A DNA stretch of 64,000 nt, taken from positions 744,001 through 808,000 of the forward strand of contig JAPYXD010000711.1 in NCBI GenBank assembly GCA_030998225.1. Reading direction: 5' to 3'. Each line of letters starts with the position of its first letter. The first letter of the stretch is position 1. Position numbers and translations under genes: made by a program. Source of the DNA: Diplolepis rosae (lineage: Eukaryota; Arthropoda; Insecta; Hymenoptera; Diplolepididae). The notes beneath the pieces are model-generated. The model saw only the letters and a list, made by a program, of their open reading frames with translations, did not search any database and was not told the origin of the DNA. Positions 22,301 to 32,929 of this stretch are shown piece after piece.

Positions 22301-23748
22301 TTAGCATGGATGATAAAGCAAAGTTTCAACTTCATATTGCAGAAAAGTATGTCATGTAAATGTGCATGGAACTTGAGATTTTGCTCTTTTCGCAGTTGCA
22401 TAAATTCGTCTAACTTGCCAGAAATCAAATTTTCTGAATGCCAGATATGAGACGAAAATCGTCTCACAACTTCTGTCGGACCGCTTGAAGTCGAACTCAA
22501 AAGCAGGTAGCAGATCATGACAATGGAAGCAATAAACTGTACGCGTGGCGTACTCCTAATTGAAAATTGATATTATCCCTCATTAGCCCATGAGATTGAA
22601 AATCGTTAAGTTTTCTTGCAAAACACATAATATGAGTGTCATGCATGAAATCATAAATATTTGAGAAAATCATGCGTCACTTGCATTCAGAAATATGGTT
22701 TTTCCATTAGAATTTCCGAATATGCATTACTCGATTATTCGAAATACTTCCAAACGAGTAACTTTTTGAGATTGAGTTACTTTTCCGAAAAGAGTAACAT
22801 TTCAAACTTATTCAACTAGGTAAGGAATGGGGCAAGCCATCAGTGGTTTGCGAAGGGAACAAGTGTTGGAGCAAACACTAGTGGCATAAAACTGACTGCC
22901 GATATGGTACGAGACATTTCCAAAACTCATGTAATAAATTGACTTCGTAGACGGTCGAAGAAAACTATGACGTCCTCCTATTCTTTAAAGTTTTAAATCT
23001 CCAGCTGATAGAGAAAACCTTTACGAAGCGAAAGAATCGTATTAAAAAGTTCGCGTCGAATGGGAAGTTGGTTTTTTATTAAAAAAAAAAATATATAATT
23101 TTCTGGAATTTGGGGTCTATTTGAACACTCAATTGCTCCGAGCTAAACGGCATTTCTGATTCGTACTTTAGCAGGGATGATAAAGCAAAGTTTCAACTTC
23201 ATATTGCAGAAAAGTATGTCATGTAAATGTGCATAGAACTTGAGATTTTGCTCTTTTTGCAGTTGCATAAATTCGTCTAACTTGCCAGAAATCAAATTTT
23301 CTGAATGCCAGATATAAGACGAAAATCGTCTCACAACTTCTGTCGGACCGCTTGAAGTCGAACTCAAAAGCAGGTAGCAGAACATGACAATGGAAGCAAT
23401 AAACTGTACGCGTGGCGTACTCCTAATTGAAAATTAATATTATCCCTCATTAGCCCATGAGATTGAAAATCGTTAAGTTTTCTTGCAAAACACATAATAT
23501 GAGTGTCATGCATGAAATCATAAATATTTGAGAAAATCATGCGTCACTTGCATTCAGAAATATGGTTTTTCCATTAGAATTTCCGAATATGCATTACTCG
23601 ATTATTCGAAATACTTCCAAACGAGTAACTTTTTGAGATTGAGTTACTTTTCCGAAAAGAGTAACATTTCAAACTTATTCAACTAGGTAAGGAATGGGGC
23701 AAGCCATCAGTGGTTTGCGAAGGGAACAAGTGTTGGAGCAAACACTAG
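16368..23748 (+). repeat. Left arm: ~870 bp tandem repeats
   Basis: Using the motif around GAGACGAAAATCGTCTC as unit start, copies begin at 16368, 17230, 18100, 18970, 19840, 20710, 21579, 22449 and 23316. The spacings are 862, 870, 870, 870, 870, 869, 870 and 867 bp. Two sequence types alternate: type A (TTCCGAATATGCATTACTC... TATTCAACTAGGTAAGG) in the first unit and the last two, and type B (TTCTGTATATGCATTTCTGG... CACGTGACT) in the middle ones. Each unit holds a reading frame of up to 85 codons on the minus strand that I do not consider a gene. Confidence 0.95.
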
Positions 23749-26700
23749 TTGAATAAGTTTGAAATGTTACTCTTTTCGGAAAAGTAACTCAATGTCAAAA
23801 AGTTACTCGTTTGGAAGTATTTCGAATAATCGAGTAATGCATATTCGGAAATTCTAATGGAAAAACCATATTTCTGAATGCAAGTGACGCATGATTTTCT
23901 CAAATATTTATGATTTCATGCATGACACTCATATTATGTGTTTTGCAAGAAAACTTAACGATTTTCAATCTCATGGGCTAATGAGGGATAATATTAATTT
24001 TCAATTAGGAGTACGCCACGCGTACAGTTTATTGCTTCCATTGTCATGTTCTGCTACCTGCTTTTGAGTTCGACTTCAAGCGGTCCGACAGAAGTTGTGA
24101 GACGATTTTCGTCTCATATCTGGCATTCAGAAAATTTGATTTCTGGCAAGTTAGACGAATTTATGCAACTGCAAAAAGAGCAAAATCTCAAGTTCTATGC
24201 ACATTTACATGACATACTTTTCTGCAATATGAAGTTGAAACTTTGCTTTATCATCCCTGCTAAAGTACGAATCAGAAATGCCGTTTAGCTCGGAGCAATT
24301 GAGTGTTCAAATAGACCCCAAATTCCAGAAAATTATATATTTTTTTTTTAATAAAAAACCAACTTCCCATTCGACGCGAACTTTTTAATACGATTCTTTC
24401 GCTTCGTAAAGGTTTTCTCTATCAGCTGGAGATTTAAAACTTTAAAGAATAGGAGGACGTCATAGTTTTTTTCGACCGTCTACGAAGTCAATTTATTACA
24501 TGAGTTTTGGAAATGTCTCGTACCATATCGGCAGTCAGTTTTATGCCACTAGTGTTTGCTCCAACACTGGTTCCCTTCGCAAAACACTGATGGCTTGCCC
24601 CATTCCTTACCTAGTTGAATAAGTTTGAAATGTTACTCTTTTCGGAAAAGTAACTCAATCTCAAAAAGTTACTCGTTTGGAAGTATTTCGAATAATTGAG
24701 TAATGCATATTCGGAAATTCTAATGGAAAAACCATATTTCTGAATGCAAGTGACGCATGATTTTCTCAAATATTTATGATTTCATGCATGACACTCATAT
24801 TATGTGTTTTGCAAGAAAACTTAACGATTTTCAATCTCATGGGCTAATGAGGGATAATATTAATTTTCAATTAGGAGTACGCCACGCGTACAGTTTATTG
24901 CTTCCATTGTCATGTTCTGCTACCTGCTTTTGAGTTCGACTTCAAGCGGTCCGACAGAAGTTGTGAGACGATTTTCGTCTCATATCTGGCATTCAGAAAA
25001 TTTGATTTCTGGCAAGTTAGACGAATTTATGCTACTGCAAAAAGAGCAAAATCTCAAGTTCTATGCACATTTACATGACATACTTTTCTGCAATATGAAG
25101 TTGAAACTTTGCTTTATCATCCCTGCTAAAGTACGAATCAGAAATGCCGTTTAGCTCGGAGCAATTGAGTTTTCAAATAGACCCCAAATTCCAGAAAATT
25201 ATATATTTTTTTTTTAATAAAAAACCAACTTCCCATTCGACGCGAACTTTTTAATACGATTCTTTCGCTTCGTAAAGGTTTTCTCTATCAGCTGGAGATT
25301 TAAAACTTTAAAGAATAGGAGGACGTCATAGTTTTCTTCGACCGTCTACGAAGTCAATTTATTACATGAGTTTTGGAAATGTCTCGTACCATATCGGCAG
25401 TCAGTTTTATGCCACTAGTGTTTGCTCCAACACTTGTTCGCTTCGCAAACCACTGATGGCTTGCCCCATTCCTTACCTAGTTGAATAAGTTTGAAATGTT
25501 ACTCTTTTCGGAAAAGTAACTCAATGTCAAAAAGTTACTCGTTTGGAAGTATTTCGAATAATCGAGTAATGCATATTCGGAAATTCTAATGGAAAAACCA
25601 TATTTCTGAATGCAAGTGACGCATGATTTTCTCAAATATTTATGATTTCATGCATGACACTCATATTATGTGTTTTGCAAGAAAACTTAACGATTTTCAA
25701 TCTCATGGGCTAATGAGGGATAATATTAATTTTCAATTAGGAGTACGCCACGCGTACAGTTTATTGCTTCCATTGTCATGTTCTGCTACCTGCTTTTGAG
25801 TTCGACTTCAAGCGGTCCGACAGAAGTTGTGAGACGATTTTCGTCTCATATCTGGCATTCAGAAAATTTGATTTCTGGCAAGTTAGACGAATTTATGCAA
25901 CTGCAAAAAGAGCAAAATCTCAAGTTCTATGCACATTTACATGACATACTTTTCTGCAATATGAAGTTGAAACTTTGCTTTATCATCCCTGCTAAAGTAC
26001 GAATCAGAAATGCCGTTTAGCTCGGAGCAATTGAGTGTTCAAATAGACCCCAAATTCCAGAAAATTATATATTTTTTTTTTTAATAAAAAACCAACTTCC
26101 CATTCGACGCGAACTTTTTAATACGATTCTTTCGCTTCGTAAAGGTTTTCTCTATCAGCTGGAGATTTAAAACTTTAAAGAATAGGAGGACGTCATAGTT
26201 TTTTTCGACCGTCTACGAAGTCAATTTATTACATGAGTTTTGGAAATGTCTCGTACCATATCGGCAGTCAGTTTTATGCCACTAGTGTTTGCTCCAACAC
26301 TTGTTCCCTTCGCAAAACACTGATGGCTTGCCCCATGTCTTCCGTAGTCACGTGAGCTTGAAATGTTACTCTTTTACAAAGAGTAACGCAATCTCAAAAA
26401 GTTACTTGTTTGATAAATAATTTGAATAATCCAGAAATGCATATACAGAAATTGTAATGGAAAAACCATACTTCCTGAATGCAAGTGACGCATGATTTTC
26501 TCAAATATTTATGATTTGATGCATGACACTCATTTTATGTGTTTTGCAAAAAAACTTAACGATTTTCAATCTCATGGGCTAATGAGGGATAATATTAATT
26601 TTCAATTAGGAGTACGCCACGCGTACAGTTTATTGCTTCCATTGTCATGTTCTGCTACCTGCTTTTGAGTTCGACTTCAAGCGGTCCGACAGAAGTTGTG
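23749..26700 (-). repeat. Right arm: inverted ~866 bp tandem repeats
   Basis: The same unit occurs here in reverse orientation, with the marker motif at 24099, 24965, 25831 and 26700 (spacings 866, 866, 869). The first three are type A and the outermost is type B. The last runs directly into the right terminal cap at the same internal point as on the left. Confidence 0.95.
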
Positions 26701-27038
26701 AGACGATTCGTCCTATAGCATATATGCACATATGCAATCTTCGCGGACTTCGCACATGTAGGGTTAAAATATAAGGAGTGTTTTTTGCGGTAATTTTTAT
26801 TTAACTCGAAGTCGAAATATTGTCGCGTGTCCCAAGGGTTGTACGCGTGTAAGTGTCATCCCGAAGTTAGGTATGAAAGTCTTTTGATTTATAGAGGTAT
26901 TGTTCATTGCTTCTATTGTATTTTTCGCTACCTGATATAGGGATAAATTTCCGTCTCTTATGAGAATCTTTCTTTATTTTTCGTCTCAAATTCGTCACAA
27001 GTTTGGGTTTGAGACGTCTCAAACTTCTATATCATAAA
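26700..27038 (-). repeat. Right terminal segment of the foldback element
   Basis: Reverse complement of the left cap, with the palindrome GTTTGAGACGTCTCAAAC at 27007-27024. It ends CTTCTATATCATAAA and is followed by ACATTTA. Confidence 0.88.
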
Positions 27039-27045
27039 ACATTTA

Positions 27046-27600
27046 GGGTTTATCTCTGTACATTTAGTCAATGTAAGTCTGAGTGAATTTAAGCAACAAA
27101 TTATATGTATTAGAAATTATTGTTAAATAGCAGGAATCAGAAGCCTCGTTTGGAGATGAGAAAGGTACTTGAAGAGCCATCTTTTGAGGGGAGCCAGAAA
27201 CTACTTAAAGATATAACTCTCCGCCGCACTTAAGCACTTATGGGACTTACCAACCACACGAGCATGTGAGCGACTAAATTCCATAAAGAGATTCCCAAAA
27301 ATCCGAACAACGGACTTAGAAATGTTATAAGCTAATCATATAAGAAATTAAGCACCCTCAAGGGGTTCGAAAATAGAAAAGCAGGGAAATTAGGGCGAGG
27401 ACCGGATTGCTCCTTCTTTCCTTCCAGAAACCTTCCTGGTTTTTCTTCTAAGCTCCAGCTTGGTTGGAGTACTAGGAAAACCATTCCTTTCATTTCAAAA
27501 TAATTTCCCCTAGGTTAAGGAGCTTTCTTAAAGGGTCCCAAGCCATTGAGCGAAAGCTCAGGCTTAACATTTTTAAATATAATATTTATGTGATGTCTCT
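27046..27600. other. Unassigned non-coding stretch
   Basis: Slightly higher G+C than the foldback arms, with a block around 27370-27560 (GGCGAGGACCGGATTGC ... AAGGGTCCCAAGCC) that looks like part of an LTR or other retroelement, but I cannot name it. Confidence 0.3.
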
Positions 27601-27602
27601 AC

Positions 27603-27845
27603 GACGTTACACGTTAAACGGTCAGGCAGTTATCAAAATAAACCATATAGATTTAAAATTATTTCTAAATATCGTGCCAGACGTTACACGGCCAGGCAGT
27701 TACTAAACAAAAACATATAGATTTCGAATTATTTCTAAATGACGTGCCAGACGTTACACGGTCAAGCAGTTATCAAAATAAAACATATAGATTTCAACTT
27801 ATTTCTAAATAACGTGCCAGACGTTACACAGTCAGGTAGTTATTG
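27603..27845. repeat. Tandem repeat, 70 bp unit, ~3.5 copies
   Basis: GACGTTACACG recurs at 27603, 27680, 27750 and 27820 (spacings 77, 70, 70). Each is followed by GGCAGTTA or close variants and ATATAGATTT with ATTTCTAAAT. Non-coding. Confidence 0.88.
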
Positions 27846-27879
27846 ATATAAGAATTGAAATTATTGTTATACAGTTAAG

Positions 27880-28380
27880 CTACGGTTAAGAGTAGCGCAA
27901 TGTTGTGTATTGTGCTACAGAGGAATGTAATGTAAAAATTGAACTGCTCATGTGCCTACAGCCATGCAGCGGAGCACAATCTTCTTCTTATTCTTCTTCT
28001 TCTTCGTACAGCGTTAGCACCCTACTGATAAAGCCTTGTATATTTGAACTGCGCATGCGTATATTAAAACCCGCTACTACTGCACAAGATCGATAAAATC
28101 AAAATGGCCGGGACCAGTCGCGAAATATCAAGTGTAATGACTAGTGCCGCAAACAACTACAATACTAGATTAGATTCGAGTGTACGCATAAAAGCTCGTA
28201 TACTTACCGAAGTCACATAAAATAGAATACGTGCCAATGCACACAATTCGGGAAATTACGAGACTTGCGACAGTGCTCGTAGGACTGATCGCGCCTCGGC
28301 TTCGATCTCCTGCAAGCATTGTCGCTCGTCGCGCAATAACCCTCATTGTGCGCCTAGGCACGTAATATACCATTGTAAAT
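27880..28380 (-). repeat. ~500 bp dispersed repeat, right copy (inverted)
   Basis: Reverse complement of 13472-13966, including the terminal hairpin (27892-27919, one mismatch), the TTC microsatellite (about 27981-28003) and the TAGGCGCACAATGAG block at the far end. Confidence 0.85.
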
Positions 28381-28760
28381 AGATCAACTAACATATAGGC
28401 AGTCGCTACATACGCATTATTATGGAATGCGCAGCACAGGGTCTTCTTCTTCTTCGTATAGCGTTGACACCGTACTGACAAATTCTTGTACATGCGGCCA
28501 TGACCAGGTTGATAGATGAGATCTGTGAACAGAGCTTGACGCAAGGGGGGAATTCCCCACGCGGCTCCTGACCCATGGCGTTCAACGAAGACCACCCCCC
28601 CTCTCGGAAGATAACGGGCGCGATTTTTGCCGTGCGCCCAGCCAGAGCCATTAGCCACTTTCGACGAAGGCAAATATGAGACTTCTGGTACGAAGTCCGG
28701 CATCCGCAACGAGGGCGCCGCCCATCCCCGACCACGCGAGCGAATTCGAGGTGGCAAATT
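28381..28760 (-). other. GC-rich unidentified segment with an open frame
   Basis: On the minus strand a frame of 195 codons starts at 28757 and runs through this segment into the neighbouring dispersed repeat. The first ~110 codons are compositionally unlike the surroundings (rich in C and G). I do not recognise the peptide. The block CTTCTTCTTCTTCGTATAGCG at 28441-28461, with GACACCGTACTGACAAA just after it, closely resembles part of the dispersed repeat at 27984-28026. The segment is therefore probably a diverged member of the same repeat family rather than a gene. Confidence 0.3.
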
Positions 28761-28805
28761 TTAATTACATATTATTTATAAGATCCTTAATAATGATGCG
28801 AATGC

Positions 28806-29215
28806 TTAGATTTCCATCTTAACTGATTTAAAGAATCTGAATATATGTGAGACCGTTTTTATTGACGGTTCTATTAGAAATTCGTAAACTTGAAAAGGTG
28901 GATCATGTTTAAGGGCTTTGGAGAGACCCCTACGTTTTTTGGTAAATGAAGGACAGTCCCAAAGTGCATGGTCCTGGCCCTGCTCTGTGGTATTGTCACA
29001 AGGACAGGCCTCAGAGTCTATAATATTTTTCCTTGCCAGGCTCGAATTCAGCCCGGTGGTTTCCAACGACCCAGCAGGGCAGACCCAACCAAGCTCGTCA
29101 ATGAGCTTGGTTTCTTCTAGGTGTTCTCGAAGTCTTTCCCTGCTAAGTCGTCTTGTGTTCGAGGAGGGGCTCCTTCCTTTGCCGCCCCTACCCTTATCCA
29201 CTGATTGGCACCGTT
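28806..29215 (-). pseudogene. Chimeric LINE fragment (R1-type endonuclease end joined to a LINE C-terminus)
   Basis: The minus-strand frame of 131 codons is open. Its first part, GRGGKGRSPSSNTRRLS to LIDELGWVCPAGSLE, matches the region after the endonuclease in LINE B of this window (33362-33490). It then changes abruptly to CPCDNTTEQGQDHALWDCP, the cysteine-histidine motif typical of the extreme C-terminus of LINE reverse-transcriptase proteins, and ends at 28806. The whole RT between these points is missing. The join is either an internal deletion within one element or a fusion of two. Confidence 0.75.
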
Positions 29216-30109
29216 TTTCCAGGCTTTCAATTTGTCTGAGATTTTAGTGCATAGCTCAATTACCACCAAAAAAGCGAGTTCTGGGTCCCACTTTCAAAGA
29301 AAATCAACGAACCACTTTTTTACGGTAATCGTAAAATAGCGCTGACCATTAAAACCAATTGTGTAATGAACTGGCAGTTTTCTATTGAGTTTTACATGTA
29401 GTTTTTTGATGAGTTGAGATTTATTCTCATCTAGAAGGTTTGGACCAATCTCGCCCTTGAAGCTCGAGCACCCTCGCTAGCTTTCAAAGAGTACCTTGTG
29501 GTCTTTTGGAGTTTGTGACAAGTTTCACTCTTAAGTTTTTATGTGCTTTTGGCTGCCAGTTTGCTTTCATAAAACATAATCTTTTCCTATAGTATTAGAA
29601 AACCACCGAATAGTACCAAGTAAGAATGTATATAATGTTCTTTTGTTTTTATTATAAGTAAAATCAGGGCAGGATAATAACAAGTTGTGTTTTTCTGTGA
29701 AATGGATATTTTAATTTATTATGTGCACAAATAATTACGCTTTTTACGAACCCACCTTTAAAATGAAAAACGACATTAAATGTCAATTATTCACTGTGCC
29801 CTTTCTCTGATTACAAATGTTTAACAAAAATTTTTTAATAGCTCTTATTAAGTTGCGTTATCACTACACTTTAGTCTTCTTCCGTTCTCCTTAGCACGAA
29901 CAGTAATCTACCTTACCTACGTGACATAAGTCCACCGGATAATTTAAAAAGTACAATGTACTTTACATGTATACATTTTAAAAGTGAATAAAAACTGAAT
30001 AAAGTAATTTCATACTCAATAGTGATGGCATACGTCTCTATTTTTTATAACCAGTGACATTTTACAGTGAGTATACAAATACCACGCTCGATCATGATAT
30101 TTTTTGTCA
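29216..30109. other. Non-coding stretch
   Basis: No recognisable coding or repeat structure was found on either strand. Confidence 0.4.
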
Positions 30110-30492
30110 CGTTTTCTGACTTTATTTTGGATTTCCTAATCTCGTTTAAACGCTGCTTTTTCTGAAAGAATTGTCTTTTCTCCCGAGTTAGCATATACCT
30201 TCACAGTGATTCGACCATCGGAATGAAATTCAAAATGGTGGTATTAAGTTGTACCAGAAATCGTGTCAAAAGACTGTGGTAGGTACTCATCCCACTTCTT
30301 CCACTCGAAATTCCGAATTTTACTTCGAGGATCAACACTTGGAAGCTCAACACTGTAACCGTTTGGAGAAGATGAATTGACAACTTTGACAAGATCTTCC
30401 TGACAATTAACGACAGACTTGGCATACTTTGTGAAATACTTGTGGCTATCACCATAAACTTTTTCAGATTTTTCAAAAGTGGCGTTTTTCAA
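30110..30492 (-). pseudogene. Unidentified coding relic
   Basis: The minus strand is open for 82 codons from 30492. After a single TAA it stays readable in the same frame for about 30 more codons (YHHFEFHSDGRITVKVYANS). The alternating hydrophobic and charged pattern looks like real protein, but I cannot assign it to a family. It may be part of a transposon or of a multi-copy insect gene. Confidence 0.4.
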
Positions 30493-31700
30493 AAAATCAA
30501 TTTGTTTGAAAAAAAAGAATTTTTGTTATTAAATTTAGAGCAACATTTTTTCTGAAAAATGCTACTACATCCGCCATCTAATGATACGTTTGTGTAATTT
30601 TTTCAGAATTTTTTCTTGTTTCAGTTTTGAAATAATTGAAAAAGAACAAAAGCATTTTTTTGTCTATCCCATAACTTTTTAAATAATGCATGTAAAGATC
30701 TCAAATTTTGTGTTTCTTCATTATTTATGTTATTCGATCAATCCTTAAAATTTCAAGTTAACCAGAAACATAGAGCCCTGAACCTGTCTGATTTAGCATG
30801 GAACACACCATATATATGTACGAAGGAAAGATAGTTTAGTTTAATACTTTAAATCAAAGTAGTATGAATTTTATAGTTTCATAAAGTGAATTCAAAATTT
30901 TGTGAAATGTATAATATTTTAGATATATTTTCCTATAAATTTTAACTGGAATTTTTCCTCCATACATAAACTTTTGTAACACTAAACGCAATCTAGTTGT
31001 ATTTCTGTCTGTAGAATAAACATTTTTCAGTATAAAATCACTATTTGAATAAACTTGATTAATTTGCAGTATTAGTCTGGAAGTGAGCTTAGAATATCAT
31101 TATACTTATTAATAAAACATATGTATACATTTTCTGCATCAAACAATCTTATAAGTAATGTTAGTTTCACATTAAATTCTAGTCATTTTTGCATTCTTAT
31201 AATTTAGAAGTTTATTATCTATGAAATATAGCTTATGCTAATTTCTAAACAGAGAACGTACTTTAGTTTCTTTGTGTTTGCATTGGCTTAGTGCCGGCGC
31301 AGCCCCTATTGGCCGATATCCTAAGCTATTTATGGTTCTCAGAAAGTGGCTAATCGCTAAGCTACAATAATACTGCTTGTAATTGTATGCAGTTTCATGT
31401 TTTCATCCATAAGAGAATGAAAAATAGAAATGTTGTTAAACGAAGACTATTGTGGGCAATGTACCTATTTTATTTAAAATTTCACAGTACAATGTTTATT
31501 ATATTTACTGATTTCTAGGCAAAATTTAGATATTATTATTGATGCAGCTGTGCATTTATCTTAAAAGATTTTCGAATCTATATAATATTTAAAGGAGATA
31601 TTAAGATTTCGAGGTGTTTACAATAGTTTCGATAGTTCGAGTAAAGCATAAAATAATATATTGTAGAATTAAAAAATTGAAAAATAAAATATAAAATAAA
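30493..31700. other. AT-rich non-coding stretch
   Basis: No genes seen. A small G+C-richer island at about 31260-31370 has no coding signal. Confidence 0.4.
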
Positions 31701-32560
31701 TAATAATAATAATAATATTTTTTTTTTTGAGGAAGGGAGAAATGCTTTATGCACCGTCAAGGGGACTCCGTGACCCCTGGTGTGTGGGACTCTGCTGCTC
31801 ACGCAGCCCTACCCACTAGAATTCCCTCCCTGTCTCTAGGCCGTGGAATCCCACCCTGGAACCGCCGCTAGGCATTACTTTGGGGTAGAGGCCATCTTCA
31901 GGCGATATTGGCCTCTCCTCCTAGCTTCTTCATACTTTGTTGCTGGACTTACTCCTCCAGTTCTCTTCTCAATGGCGGCCTTCCTTTCGGCACAGAGAAA
32001 GCACCTCGGCTTCCCGGTGCAGGAAACCGCAAGATGCCCCTCCTCACCGCATCTCCAGCAGCACCTGCTGCGGTCTGGCCCTCGGCAGTCCGCCGCTATG
32101 TGGCCAAAGCCAAGGCAGCGGAAGCACCGGTTCACCTCCTCTTTCCTGCCAACTCTGCAGGAGACCCACCCGATATTGATGTGGGCCCCCTTGAGCAGCT
32201 TCAGCGCCCTTGCCTCCTCTAGAAGCAAATACGCCTTCCGGTTTCCTCTATAGGGTGTCTTACTTAAAGACACCCTTAACTCCAGCTCTGGTTCTTCGTC
32301 GAAGAGGCTTCTAACGGCATCCTCGACGTCTTTCGCTTCGATAGTGGGTTCCAACTCGACGATCTCGACCTCGATCCGGGGGATGAGATGACGGACCGTC
32401 CCCCTGGCTCCAATTACCTCTTTAAAGGCAGTGTCCAGCCTCCCTCTGCTTTTTTCAGAACATTTCATTTCTACTAACAAGTCCTTGGAGCGCGTCTCCC
32501 TGATCCCCTGGACTGTGGCGCCCAGTTCGTCAGGGTTGACGTGCTTCTTACACAGACGGT
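31701..32560 (-). mobile_element. R1-clade LINE A: internally deleted copy (ORF1 3' half joined to 3' end)
   Basis: On the minus strand an ORF1 (gag-like) part reads from about 32560: ETRSKDLLVEMKCSEKSRG, then WVSCRVGRKEEVNRCFRCLG and CCHC knuckles CFRCLGFGHIAADC, CWRCGEEGHLAVSC and CFLC. It then passes into KAAIEKRTGGV...TPK and a TGA-type stop near 31875. That last piece also occurs at the end of LINE D and is best read as the C-terminus of ORF2, so almost all of ORF2 is deleted. A 3' UTR of ~170 bp ends in an A-run and (TTA)n at 31701-31735. The 5' end is lost at the head-to-head junction with LINE B. Confidence 0.8.
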
Positions 32561-32564
32561 GTGC

Positions 32565-32883
32565 AGACTGCGGTGGTCCGTTTAACGAGGTGGACGCCCT
32601 GAGCTTGCTCGGGCTCGGTAGGCTAAGGGTGGGGTGGGTAAACTGCTGCATCCGAGAGCATGTCGAGGTTGCCCGGTGCTTCAGGTGCCAAGGATATGGC
32701 CATGTGTCGCGTGGCTGCACGCTTCCAGCCAAGACGGATGCCTGCTGGAGGTGTGGGGGCGCGTCACACGTGGCCAAGGAGTGCAAGGCTTCCCCTCGGT
32801 GCCTGACTTGCACCGATAGGGGCGAAAAAGATGTCGCCCATGTTTCAGGGAGCGGTTCTTGCCCGATATTTAGGGCAATTTAG
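32565..32883 (+). pseudogene. LINE B ORF1 (gag-like), C-terminal part
   Basis: Translated as CADCGGPFNEVDALSLLGLG, VGWVNCCIREHVEVARCFRC and three CCHC-type knuckles (CFRCQGYGHVSRGC, CWRCGGASHVAKEC, CLTC) ending in GSGSCPIFRAI and a stop. ORF1 proteins of this clade bind the element RNA. The N-terminal part is absent, so this copy could not make a complete product. Confidence 0.85.
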
Positions 32884-32929
32884 GGATGCTTGTTTTAAGC
32901 CCTGATTTGAGGGTCGGGGATTTCCTGGA

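Larger units (their letters stand above)
16042..27038. mobile_element. Giant foldback element, ~11 kb, arms built of an 870 bp tandem unit
   Basis: The outermost segments on both sides are reverse complements: TGATATAGAAGTTTGAGACG on the left and its inverse on the right, followed inwards by matching ~330 bp segments. Inside these caps each arm is an array of one ~870 bp unit. The left arm has about eight and a half units and the right about three and a half. The arms meet at 23683-23748 with a 66 bp spacer. The 7-mer ACATTTA lies at both outer borders (16035-16041 and 27039-27045) and is a candidate target duplication. The architecture is that of Drosophila FB-type foldback transposons. No transposase is encoded, so it would depend on an enzyme made elsewhere. 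A purely satellite origin followed by an inversion is the alternative. Confidence 0.75.

Noticed and set aside
17042..26020. Reading frames of 80-85 codons on one strand and 65 on the other, repeated in every 870 bp unit
   Set aside because: They recur because the DNA repeats. Both strands are open over the same bases, differences between units change amino acids as freely as silent sites, some units lose the end of the frame, and no domain is recognisable. I treat them as non-coding satellite.
16368..26700. CRISPR-like or bacterial direct-repeat array
   Set aside because: Units are 870 bp with no short repeat-spacer pattern, and the surroundings are clearly animal.
28170..28757. 195-codon frame as a host gene
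   Set aside because: It crosses the border into a dispersed non-coding repeat that also occurs at 13472, and another frame is open on the same strand. It is more likely G+C-driven chance.
31843..32253. Plus-strand frames of 80-136 codons opposite LINE A
   Set aside because: They are the complement of the zinc-knuckle coding strand of LINE A and have no motif of their own.
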